From Anaerolineaceae bacterium (GTDB lineage Bacteria; Chloroflexota; Anaerolineae; Promineifilales; Promineifilaceae): DNA of 64,000 bases. The position numbers and the translations under genes are program-made. Shown piece after piece: positions 54,128-60,711 of this stretch. The notes below the pieces were generated by a model, which made no database searches, had not been told where the DNA came from, and saw nothing but the letters and a program-made list of their open reading frames with translations. The DNA is taken from positions 1 to 64,000 of the forward strand of contig PABI01000162.1 of assembly GCA_002699125.1 (NCBI GenBank). Reading direction: 5' to 3'. The stretch's first letter is position 1. Every line of letters begins with the position of its first letter.

Positions 54128-54197
54128 TTGACACAGCGCAACTATTTAGATATTCTTCTATTTAGATTTCTGTCTAAATAGAGTTTCGTCTAAATAG
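54128..54197 (+). promoter_or_regulatory. Promoter with four-box operator for tandem ArsR-DUF2087 genes
   Basis: TTGACA (54128-54133), a 17-base spacer and TATTCT (54151-54156). The 9-mer CTATTTAGA lies at 54142-54150 and 54158-54166, and its reverse complement TCTAAATAG at 54173-54181 and 54189-54197. The starts are 16, 15 and 16 bases apart and the array is symmetric. The boxes cover the spacer, the start region and the leader, as expected for autorepression by a winged-helix dimer. Confidence 0.8.
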
Positions 54198-54218
54198 TTT
54201 CGCATAGAGGATGTAACG

Positions 54219-54761
54219 ATGGAAACACACCAAATCGACACGTTAGTGGCATTTTTACAGGCAGCGGGCCAGCGTGAGCGGCTGCACATTTTGGGTATTT
54301 TGGCCGAAAGCACAAGCTCGGTGCCGGAGTTGGCCAGGCGTATGGATTTAAGGGAAACGGCCGTAATTAAACATCTAAACCGTCTCAAGCGCGCTGCCCT
54401 GGTCCAAGAAACTGCCCCCTACACTTACCAGCTCATCCAAAACGCGCTGGAGCAAATGAACCGCACCGTTTTTCACCGGGGCGATTCGCAAAACAAAGAA
54501 ACGCTGCGGCAGCGCGTGCTGCGGCATTACACTGATGGATCGCGTTTGAAAATACTGCCAGAAAACGAAGAGGAGCTTAAGGAAATTGCCGGCTGGCTGT
54601 CCGAACTGTTTGAGGAAGGTACCCCCTATCCGGAAAAAGAGGTCAACGAACGTGTGCAGCAAATCCATCCGGATTATGCCGAAATGCGTCGCCTGATGAT
54701 TGATTTTGGCTGCATGACGCGCAGTCGAGGCATTTACCAAAAGGTAGCAAAGCCACAATGA
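54219..54761 (+). CDS. ArsR-type regulator fused to DUF2087, first copy
   Basis: A 180-residue protein. Residues 5-75 are an ArsR-type winged helix (RERLHILGILAES, then MDLRETAVIKHLNRLKRAAL as the recognition region). Residues 105-180 are DUF2087 (LKILPENEEELKEIAGWLSE and DYAEMRRLMIDFGCMTR). DUF2087 is often found in transcription regulators and binds DNA or effector in ways not established. AGAGGA precedes the ATG. It overlaps the next gene by 4 bases. It probably represses itself through the four boxes upstream. Confidence 0.92.
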   Translation: METHQIDTLVAFLQAAGQRERLHILGILAESTSSVPELARRMDLRETAVIKHLNRLKRAALVQETAPYTYQLIQNALEQMNRTVFHRGDSQNKETLRQRVLRHYTDGSRLKILPENEEELKEIAGWLSELFEEGTPYPEKEVNERVQQIHPDYAEMRRLMIDFGCMTRSRGIYQKVAKPQ

Positions 54762-55348
54762 GCGAGGAACAGTTTCAAAAATTATTAAGTTTTTTCAAAG
54801 TATTGGGCAACGAAAGCCGCCTGAAAATTTTAGGACTGCTGGCCAATCAAGAACGCAGCGTAGGGGAGCTGGCCGCGCTGTTGGAACTGCGCGAACCAAC
54901 GGTCTCCCATCATCTGGCCGTAATGAAGGAGTTGGGCCTGGTAAACGTGCGCGCGGAAGGCAACACGCGCATTTATTGGCTTGAGGTGAAATTTCTGGAG
55001 AGCATGAGCAAGGATATTTTGTCGCAGGCGCAGCTGGCTGAGCTGGCACCGGCAGGGGGTGAAAATCGTTGGGAACAGAAGGTATTAAACACGTTTGTGG
55101 AGGACGGCCGTATCACCCAACTCCCCGCCCGCCGCAAAAAACAGCTGGTGATCATGAACTGGGTCGTGGAACATTTTGATTATGATGTACGCTACCCGGA
55201 AGCAGAGCTCAACGAAAAGCTCAAAGAGCTAAATGCCGATTTCGCCTCTTTGCGCCGCTACCTCATCGACCAAAAGCTCATGGCCCGCGAAAACAACGTT
55301 TACTGGCGCATCCCGGTTGAGAACACCGCGGCCCACCCAGATGAATGA
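54758..55348 (+). CDS. ArsR-type regulator fused to DUF2087, second copy
   Basis: A 196-residue paralogue. The ArsR domain (ESRLKILGLLANQERSVGEL and REPTVSHHLAVMKELGLV) is followed by a DUF2087 domain (ITQLPARRKKQLVIMNWVVE). Its HTH core is closer to the usual ArsR pattern than the first copy. It starts in the ATGA overlap, so the two are made in similar amounts and may form a heterodimer (inference). No metal-binding CxC motif is visible in either. Confidence 0.93.
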   Translation: MSEEQFQKLLSFFKVLGNESRLKILGLLANQERSVGELAALLELREPTVSHHLAVMKELGLVNVRAEGNTRIYWLEVKFLESMSKDILSQAQLAELAPAGGENRWEQKVLNTFVEDGRITQLPARRKKQLVIMNWVVEHFDYDVRYPEAELNEKLKELNADFASLRRYLIDQKLMARENNVYWRIPVENTAAHPDE

Positions 55349-55442
55349 AATTTAACGCAGAGATGCAGAGACGCAGAGTTTTTTCTCCGCACCGGCAATC
55401 CAGGATTGCATGCGCCTCTGCGTTGATCTTGTAGGAGTTCAC

Positions 55443-55976
55443 ATGAATCGTTTACCCGCCAGTTGGCAAACTGACCGGCTGCACATCGCCGATGGCGTTT
55501 TGGAAAGTGTGCCGCGGCTCATGGCCATTTTCAATGCGTGCAGCCACGTTGGGCAGTGGGATCCCACGTTTCAGATTTATCCTGAGGAAGAATTTGCCGG
55601 TTTGGTGACAAGAAGTATGGTAGATGGGGTTGGGAACGGCCGTTTCCAACTCCAAACCATTGGCCACAATGATCAGCTCATCGGCTACTTCCACTGCCAC
55701 CACCACCATCCACAGCCTCAGACGCTGCTGATATCCATGTTTGTCCTGCATCCCGATGTCCAAAAAGGAGGCTTTGGCACTGAAATGATCGCGGGACTGG
55801 CCCACACAGCCAAAGCGATTGGCCATCACGCCATCTGGCTGGAAATCTTCCTCAAGAACTGGCCGGCCCTCCGCTTCTGGATCAAATGTGGCTTCACCAC
55901 CATCATAGACATGGACGGCGCGCCCCAGCACGATGCCACTTCCCACGCCAGTATTGTCGTCGCCAAAAATTTATGA
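55443..55976 (+). CDS. GNAT-family N-acetyltransferase
   Basis: A 177-residue acetyltransferase. The acetyl-CoA loop is in HPDVQKGGFGTEMIAG, and the substrate strands hold a His-rich turn (FHCHHHHPQ). The start MNRLPASWQT has AGGAG upstream at 55432-55436; a longer frame to 55410 is rejected. The substrate is unknown. It lies 94 bases after the regulator pair in a GCAGAG-type spacer repeat, so cotranscription is uncertain. Confidence 0.88.
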   Translation: MNRLPASWQTDRLHIADGVLESVPRLMAIFNACSHVGQWDPTFQIYPEEEFAGLVTRSMVDGVGNGRFQLQTIGHNDQLIGYFHCHHHHPQPQTLLISMFVLHPDVQKGGFGTEMIAGLAHTAKAIGHHAIWLEIFLKNWPALRFWIKCGFTTIIDMDGAPQHDATSHASIVVAKNL

Positions 55977-55981
55977 CATTG

Positions 55982-56038
55982 AGGACTGGTAGTCCTTCCT
56001 TTGATAAAATGCTTGATAATAACAGGACTGCCAATCCT
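55982..56038. repeat. AGGACTG palindrome pair
   Basis: AGGACTGGTAGTCCT (55982-55996) and AGGACTGCCAATCCT (56024-56038), each a near-perfect palindrome, 27 bases apart. The two copies can also pair with each other. The same arrangement is at 59003-59065. Confidence 0.7.
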
Positions 56039-56055
56039 GCCCTCTAAATTGACGC

Positions 56056-56116
56056 TTGACAAAGTGTAAGTAATACACTATACTGCCCATATCTTACTTA
56101 GTGTAATTAATACACT
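56056..56116 (+). promoter_or_regulatory. Promoter with two 17-bp palindromic operators before the nicotinamidase-like gene
   Basis: TTGACA (56056-56061), 17-base spacer, TATACT (56079-56084). AGTGTA-AGTAA-TACACT (56063-56079) fills the spacer, and AGTGTA-ATTAA-TACACT (56100-56116) lies downstream of the start. The centres are 37 bases apart. Tandem sites of this kind are expected for a dimeric repressor. Confidence 0.8.
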
Positions 56117-56158
56117 TAATATGGTTACTGAAATCTTAAGCACAAAAAGGAGCCTTAC

Positions 56159-57088
56159 ATGAGCAAATTCCCCAGTTTTTACGACCCCAGCCGCATCGGC
56201 ACGCTGTACTATCCTGACGTGGCTACCATCGCCGCCGAAGCAACAACCGCTGGCCTAAAGCCAGCCGTCGAAGACAAAGAAGATGTCCACCTGGTCATCA
56301 TCGATATGCAGGTTGATTTTTGCCACGATAAGGGCAGCCTCTTCGTGCCCGGTGCGCCGGGCGACATTCAACGCACCATTGAATTTATCTACAACAATGC
56401 GGAACGCATCACTAACATCACCTGCTCGCTGGATTCCCACCTGCCCCACCAGATTTTTCATCCCGCGTGGTGGGCTGATGAAGCCGGCAATCATCCCGCC
56501 CCGTTCACGCTCATCACCTACGACGATATCAAGCAGGGCAAATGGCGGCCGTTGGTGGCTCCAGTGCAATCGACCAACTATGTGAAGCAGCTGGAGCAGG
56601 AAGCCAAAAAACAGCTCACCATCTGGCCTTACCACGTAATGATTGGCAGCATTGGCAATGCGCTGGACCCGGAATTGTTTACGGCCGTTCTCTGGCACAG
56701 CATCGCGCGGAAAACACAACCAACATGGCTCACCAAAGGCAGCATCCCGCTCACCGAACATTATTCCATTATCCAGCCGGAGGTGCCCGTGCCCAATCAT
56801 CCAATGGGCGGCAAAAACAAGCCGTTCCTGGACACCCTGGCTCAAGCCGATTTCGTCGTCATCGCCGGGGAGGCGGAAAGCCACTGCGTGCTGGAAACGG
56901 TCGAAGACCTGGTGGAAGATTTCAGCGGCCAGCCGGAGGCCTTACAGAAGATCTATTTTCTGCGTGACTGCACTTCTCCCGTGCTGCACCCGGATGTCGA
57001 TTTCCACGCCATCGCCCAGGCTCGCTTCGCCGACTTTGCCAAACAGGGCGTCAACTTCATCAACAGCACCGACAAGCTGCCCTTCTAA
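56159..57088 (+). CDS. Isochorismatase/nicotinamidase-family cysteine hydrolase
   Basis: A 309-residue hydrolase. The catalytic triad is Asp49 (IIDMQVDFC), a Lys in WLTKGS, and Cys in AESHCVLE; metal-side His residues lie in SHLPHQIFHP. Nicotinamidases deamidate nicotinamide to nicotinate for NAD salvage, and the family also includes isochorismatases and carbamoylases. The enzyme is about 100 residues longer than the usual PncA, with an N-terminal extension of 40 and inserts after the His region. AAGGAG precedes the ATG. Its regulated promoter sets it apart from the housekeeping genes around it. Confidence 0.85.
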   Translation: MSKFPSFYDPSRIGTLYYPDVATIAAEATTAGLKPAVEDKEDVHLVIIDMQVDFCHDKGSLFVPGAPGDIQRTIEFIYNNAERITNITCSLDSHLPHQIFHPAWWADEAGNHPAPFTLITYDDIKQGKWRPLVAPVQSTNYVKQLEQEAKKQLTIWPYHVMIGSIGNALDPELFTAVLWHSIARKTQPTWLTKGSIPLTEHYSIIQPEVPVPNHPMGGKNKPFLDTLAQADFVVIAGEAESHCVLETVEDLVEDFSGQPEALQKIYFLRDCTSPVLHPDVDFHAIAQARFADFAKQGVNFINSTDKLPF

Positions 57089-57121
57089 ATAAAGCGGTGT
57101 GTTAAAAAATTGTTACGCAAA

Positions 57122-57187
57122 AAATAGAACGCAGATTTACCTGATTCCCATGATCAGGAAAATCAGGCAAATCAGCGTCCCATTTCT
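57122..57187. repeat. ACGCAGAT dispersed palindrome, copy D
   Basis: AATAGAACGCAGATTTACCTG in the left arm and, mirrored, AATCAGGCAAATCAGCGTCC in the right arm, with TGATCAGG at the centre. The best-preserved copy of the family, lying between the hydrolase and VWA genes. Confidence 0.75.
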
Positions 57188-57200
57188 AAAGGAACTCATC

Positions 57201-57986
57201 ATGACAACAAACAATAACGGACTTGGCAACCTGGACAATTTGTTTCAATCGGCCCAGGCAGATGGCCTGACGAATAACACAATGGATTTGGTAATTTCAA
57301 ATTTGAATGGGCCGACGATGGCAACGGCCGTTGGCACACCCCTCAACCAAATCGCCAGCAACGAAGTCACCCTGGCCATGAACATCATTGACATGAGCGG
57401 TTCGATGGCCCCCCATGCCGCCGACCTCATCGCTGCCTACAATGGTGACTACCTGGCCGCCATGCGCGGCTCCAGCGCCGCCGCCGACATTCTCATGAGC
57501 ACCATTCTGTTTAACCAGGACGTGAGTCTGCTGCACGGCTACATGCCCATCAAAGACATCACCCCACTCACCCGCAGCAGCTACACGCCCAGCGGCTCCA
57601 CCACCCTGTACGACGCCGTGGCCGGCGGGCTGACCAACATGGTGCTCTACGCCCAGCAGCTGCGCCAAAGCGGCGTCATGGTACGCTGCATCGTCATTGT
57701 CTACTCCGATGGCGACGACAATGCCTCCAAACAGCGCGCCGCCCAGATTCGCCGCGCCGCCACCGAGCTGCTCAAGCACGAAATTTACATCCTGGCCTAC
57801 GTCGGCTTCCGCTCTGGCGGCATCAACCCCGCCGAACTGCGCAAATTGGCCGATGAAATTGGCTTCCCCGATGTGCTGGCTGCTGGGCTAGACCACCAGG
57901 AGCTGCGTCGCATCTTCAATCTGGTCTCCCAATCCACCATCAGCATGAGCCAGCAAGGGGCGATGCCCGCGGGAATGTTTAGCTAA
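57201..57986 (+). CDS. VWA-domain protein
   Basis: A 261-residue soluble protein. The MIDAS motif DMSGS (64-68) is followed by a Thr in YTPSGSTTLYDAV and an Asp-rich strand YSDGDDNASK, so the metal site is complete. VWA proteins act as adaptors in complexes, often with AAA ATPases or in tellurite-type stress systems. AAAGGAAC precedes the ATG. It is in the same direction as the nicotinamidase-like gene but separated by repeat D, so cotranscription is possible but unproven. Confidence 0.88.
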   Translation: MTTNNNGLGNLDNLFQSAQADGLTNNTMDLVISNLNGPTMATAVGTPLNQIASNEVTLAMNIIDMSGSMAPHAADLIAAYNGDYLAAMRGSSAAADILMSTILFNQDVSLLHGYMPIKDITPLTRSSYTPSGSTTLYDAVAGGLTNMVLYAQQLRQSGVMVRCIVIVYSDGDDNASKQRAAQIRRAATELLKHEIYILAYVGFRSGGINPAELRKLADEIGFPDVLAAGLDHQELRRIFNLVSQSTISMSQQGAMPAGMFS

Positions 57987-57998
57987 CTGCCTAGACAA

Positions 57999-58054
57999 AA
58001 CCTCCCGCAGGCTCTACCCATGAGGAAGCTCATAGACGAAACCTGCGGGAGGTT
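57999..58054. terminator. Inverted repeat after the VWA gene
   Basis: AACCTCCCGCAGG (57999-58011) pairs with CCTGCGGGAGGTT (58042-58054), 13 bp with a 30-base loop and no T-run. A weak terminator or a palindromic repeat. Confidence 0.5.
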
Positions 58055-58063
58055 GGCCATTCA

Positions 58064-58121
58064 AGATTGGACCATTTTTCCTAATTGAAAGGTCCAATTA
58101 ATGAACAAAATGGTCCAATCT
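58064..58121. promoter_or_regulatory. 15-bp perfect inverted repeat before the small membrane peptide
   Basis: AGATTGGACCATTTT (58064-58078) and AAAATGGTCCAATCT (58107-58121). A third GGTCCAAT lies in the loop (58091-58098). It ends six bases before the ribosome site of the peptide at 58142, so it could be an operator or a leader hairpin. Confidence 0.5.
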
Positions 58122-58141
58122 CACGCACAGGAGAAAACAGC

Positions 58142-58252
58142 ATGTTCATCCCGCTTACAACCTTGCTCATCATTATCGCCATCACCTTTATGCTGGGGAT
58201 GATCACCGCATTTATCATGGTGATGAACGCCCTGGCCCGGCGACAGAAATAA
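58142..58252 (+). CDS. 36-residue single-span membrane peptide
   Basis: Starts MFIPLTTLLIIIAITF and ends ALARRQK. One long hydrophobic segment with a basic C-terminus, so the tail is probably cytoplasmic. AGGAG lies at 58129-58133 and a strong hairpin follows the stop. A short gene like this is easily missed; the leader, ribosome site and terminator support it. Function unknown. Confidence 0.6.
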   Translation: MFIPLTTLLIIIAITFMLGMITAFIMVMNALARRQK

Positions 58253-58254
58253 AA

Positions 58255-58287
58255 AGCGTGCGAAAGTTGGCTCAACTTTCGCACGCT
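58255..58287 (+). terminator. Hairpin after the membrane peptide
   Basis: A perfect 15-bp stem, 58255-58269 with 58273-58287 (core GCGTGCGAAAGTTG), 3-base loop. The T-run is weak. It also separates the convergent clpP gene. Confidence 0.8.
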
Positions 58288-58330
58288 ATTCATCTGTTGG
58301 TCAATTTTGTGAAATTGACCAACGAATCAG

Positions 58331-58924
58331 TTAATCAATTTCCTCAACCGAAGTAATAATTTTCCCCACAAGACCGTAATCAATGGCCTGTTGGGCACCC
58401 ATCCAGAAGTTGCGGTCGGTGTCTTTGGATACCTTTTCTAGCGGTTGGCCCGTTTGCTCAGAGAAAATGCGATTGAGCCGCTCGCGCATTTTGATGATTT
58501 CTTCGGCTTCAATGGCGATGTCCTGTGCCTGGCCGCGCACGCCGCCCATCGGCTGGTGCAGCAAAAAGCGCGTGTTAGGCAAGCTGTATCTGTCTTCCCG
58601 CTCAGCCGCTGCATAAATAAGTGCCCCAGCACTGGCCACCCAGCCTGTACCCACAATCTTCACTCTAGGCTTGACAAAGCGAATCATGTCAAAAATGGTG
58701 TCGCCGGATTCCACATGCCCGCCAGGGGAGTTGATAAAGATTTTAATATCTTCATCGGAATCGGCCGCCAGGAGCATGAGCTTTTCCGTTACTTCCCGCG
58801 CCACCTTCATATCAATTTCGCCAAAAATAGTAATGGTGCGGGTTTCCAGCAACCGTTCCATCATATTTTTCTTTGGTTTATCGTTTGCTTTGGCTTCTTC
58901 TTGTTCGTCTTCAAATCGAATCAT
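58331..58924 (-). CDS. clpP: ATP-dependent Clp protease proteolytic subunit
   Basis: A 197-residue serine protease subunit that forms two stacked heptamer rings and works with ClpX or ClpA. The triad is Ser98 (WVASAG), His123 (LLHQPMGG) and an Asp in the KDTDR region (Asp168 or 170). The nucleophile context VASAGALIYAAA differs from the common AASMGAFLL. An N-terminal charged extension of about 25 residues precedes the domain. AAGGAA precedes the ATG. Partner ClpX is not in the window. Confidence 0.93.
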   Translation of the reverse strand: MIRFEDEQEEAKANDKPKKNMMERLLETRTITIFGEIDMKVAREVTEKLMLLAADSDEDIKIFINSPGGHVESGDTIFDMIRFVKPRVKIVGTGWVASAGALIYAAAEREDRYSLPNTRFLLHQPMGGVRGQAQDIAIEAEEIIKMRERLNRIFSEQTGQPLEKVSKDTDRNFWMGAQQAIDYGLVGKIITSVEEID

Positions 58925-59002
58925 GGTTGTTTCCTTCTCGTGAGTTGTTTAGCAAAGTGGGCAGAGTTTACCGCGTAAAGATTAGATTCAGGTAAACGGG
59001 TG

Positions 59003-59065
59003 AGGACAGGCAGTCCTTAGTCTCAACTATTTCCACTCAATAGAAGGTCAAGGACTGCCAGTCCT
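59003..59065. repeat. AGGACTG palindrome pair
   Basis: AGGACAGGCAGTCCT (59003-59017) and AGGACTGCCAGTCCT (59051-59065), 33 bases apart. Same family and spacing style as 55982-56038. It lies between clpP and eno, both on the minus strand. Confidence 0.7.
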
Positions 59066-59074
59066 GAAAATAGA

Positions 59075-60361
59075 CTAAAGACGCAGATTCGTAAACGCCT
59101 TCAAACCGGGATAGATGGCCGAATCGCCCAAATCATCCTCGATGCGCAGGAGCTGATTGTACTTGGCCACACGGTCGCTGCGGGCGGGGGCACCCGTTTT
59201 GATCTGGCCGGCGTTGAGAGCCACAGCCAAATCAGCGATGGTAGCATCTTCACTTTCACCGGAGCGATGGGAGACTACGGCCGTCCAGCCATGCCGCTGC
59301 ACCATTTCCACCGATTGAATCGCTTCGGTCAGGCTGCCGATCTGGTTAACCTTGCACAGCAAGCTGTTGGCCGCTTTGCGCTCAAAGCCCATCTGAATGC
59401 GCTTGACGTTGGTCACCAGCAGGTCATCACCAACAATTTGCACCTTGTCGCCCAGCTTCTCCATCATCAAAGTCCACGCTTCCCAATCGTCCTCGCCTAA
59501 ACCATCTTCAATGGAGATGATGGGGTATTTGTTCACCAGGTTCACGTAGAAATCAACCATTTCCGCGCCGGACAGTTTTTTGCCTTCAACCTTCATGTTG
59601 TAAACACCGTCTTCGTAAATTTCAGAAGCGGCGGGGTCCATAGCAAACATGATTTGCTCGCCCGGCTTGTAGCCGGCTTTTTCAATAGCTTCCAGCATCA
59701 GCTCAAATGGCTCGCTGTTGGATTTGACGCTGGGGGCAAAACCGCCCTCGTCGCCAACCGTGGTGCCGTACCCTTTGCTGGCCAGCACCTTCTTGAGGCT
59801 GTGGTAAATTTCAGTACCCCAGCGCAGCCCTTCAGCAAAACTGGACGCACCCACGGGCATGATCATGTACTCTTGCAGATCGGTAGCGCCAGCGGCGTGT
59901 TTACCGCCGTTCATGATGTTCATCATCGGCACGGGCAGGGTGCGGGCATAGACACCACCCAAATAGCGGTACAGCGGCATTTCCTGGCTGGCGGCCGCGG
60001 CGTGGGCCACGGCCAGGGAAACGCCCAAAATGGCGTTGGCGCCGAGGTTTTTCTTGTTTTCGCTGCCGTCCAGCTCCAGCATGGCCTGGTCGATGCCCAC
60101 CTGGTCGGTGGCATCCCAACCGACAATGGCTTCGGCGATGGCTTCATTGACGGCCGTAACCGCCTGCTGCACCCCTTTACCAAGATAGCGATCCTTGTCG
60201 CCGTCCCGTTTTTCCCACGCTTCATGCACACCGGTGGAGGCGCCAGAGGGCACAATCGCCCGGCCAAATGCGCCGTCAAATAATTGTACTTCTACTTCTA
60301 CGGTTGGGTTCCCACGGGAATCCAACACTTCCCGTCCATGGATTGATTCAATGTAAGACAT
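59075..60361 (-). CDS. eno: Enolase
   Basis: A 428-residue glycolytic enzyme converting 2-phosphoglycerate to phosphoenolpyruvate. REVLDSRGNPTVEVEV, the loop PSGASTGVHEA, SIEDGLGEDDWE, VGDDLLVTN and SHRSGESED are all standard. The catalytic lysine is in LLCKVNQIG. AAGGAG precedes the ATG at 60361; a GTG two codons upstream is in frame but less likely. Monocistronic. Confidence 0.97.
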   Translation of the reverse strand: MSYIESIHGREVLDSRGNPTVEVEVQLFDGAFGRAIVPSGASTGVHEAWEKRDGDKDRYLGKGVQQAVTAVNEAIAEAIVGWDATDQVGIDQAMLELDGSENKKNLGANAILGVSLAVAHAAAASQEMPLYRYLGGVYARTLPVPMMNIMNGGKHAAGATDLQEYMIMPVGASSFAEGLRWGTEIYHSLKKVLASKGYGTTVGDEGGFAPSVKSNSEPFELMLEAIEKAGYKPGEQIMFAMDPAASEIYEDGVYNMKVEGKKLSGAEMVDFYVNLVNKYPIISIEDGLGEDDWEAWTLMMEKLGDKVQIVGDDLLVTNVKRIQMGFERKAANSLLCKVNQIGSLTEAIQSVEMVQRHGWTAVVSHRSGESEDATIADLAVALNAGQIKTGAPARSDRVAKYNQLLRIEDDLGDSAIYPGLKAFTNLRL

Positions 60362-60711
60362 GTTCACTCCTTCTAAAGTTGATCAGAAAATTTTCCTGGG
60401 ATTGTTAATTTGTGCGTTTACAGGTACAGTGGGCTGGTAAACTGACCGGAAAAATCTTGCCGTACCTTATTGGGTACAGGTCAGTCGACACTATGGAAGA
60501 CTATACAGAAGCTGAAGAGTTCGGGCAACCACATTTAACCCGAAACTTTATGCCGAATGTCATAAAATCAGCAGCATTGCCCATGAGACGCATCGCCAAT
60601 AGCTGAAAAGTCATTAAATTTATGCCGAATGTCCTCTTGTCAATACGGTTGCCCCCGGTTATAAATTTCAAGACAAACAACGCAAGGATTATTTATACAC
60701 GATAGGTACAA
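60362..60711. repeat. Intergenic region with palindrome and direct repeat
   Basis: A 350-base gap. ACTGACC (60441-60447) and GGTCAGT (60479-60485) bound a 45-bp palindrome with an inner CGTACC/GGTACA pair, same ends as the 38104 element. TTTATGCCGAATGTC occurs twice, at 60547-60561 and 60619-60633, 72 bases apart, upstream of the kinase gene, and could be operator sites. An open frame at 60412-60606 crosses these and has no ribosome site. Confidence 0.5.

Noticed and set aside
54142..54197. Four CTATTTAGA boxes as a CRISPR array
   Set aside because: Units are 9 bases, alternate in direction and have 6-7 base gaps; they fit an operator.
60412..60606. Open frame of 64 codons before the histidine kinase
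   Set aside because: It crosses the ACTGACC palindrome and the direct repeat, has no ribosome site and no protein-like pattern.
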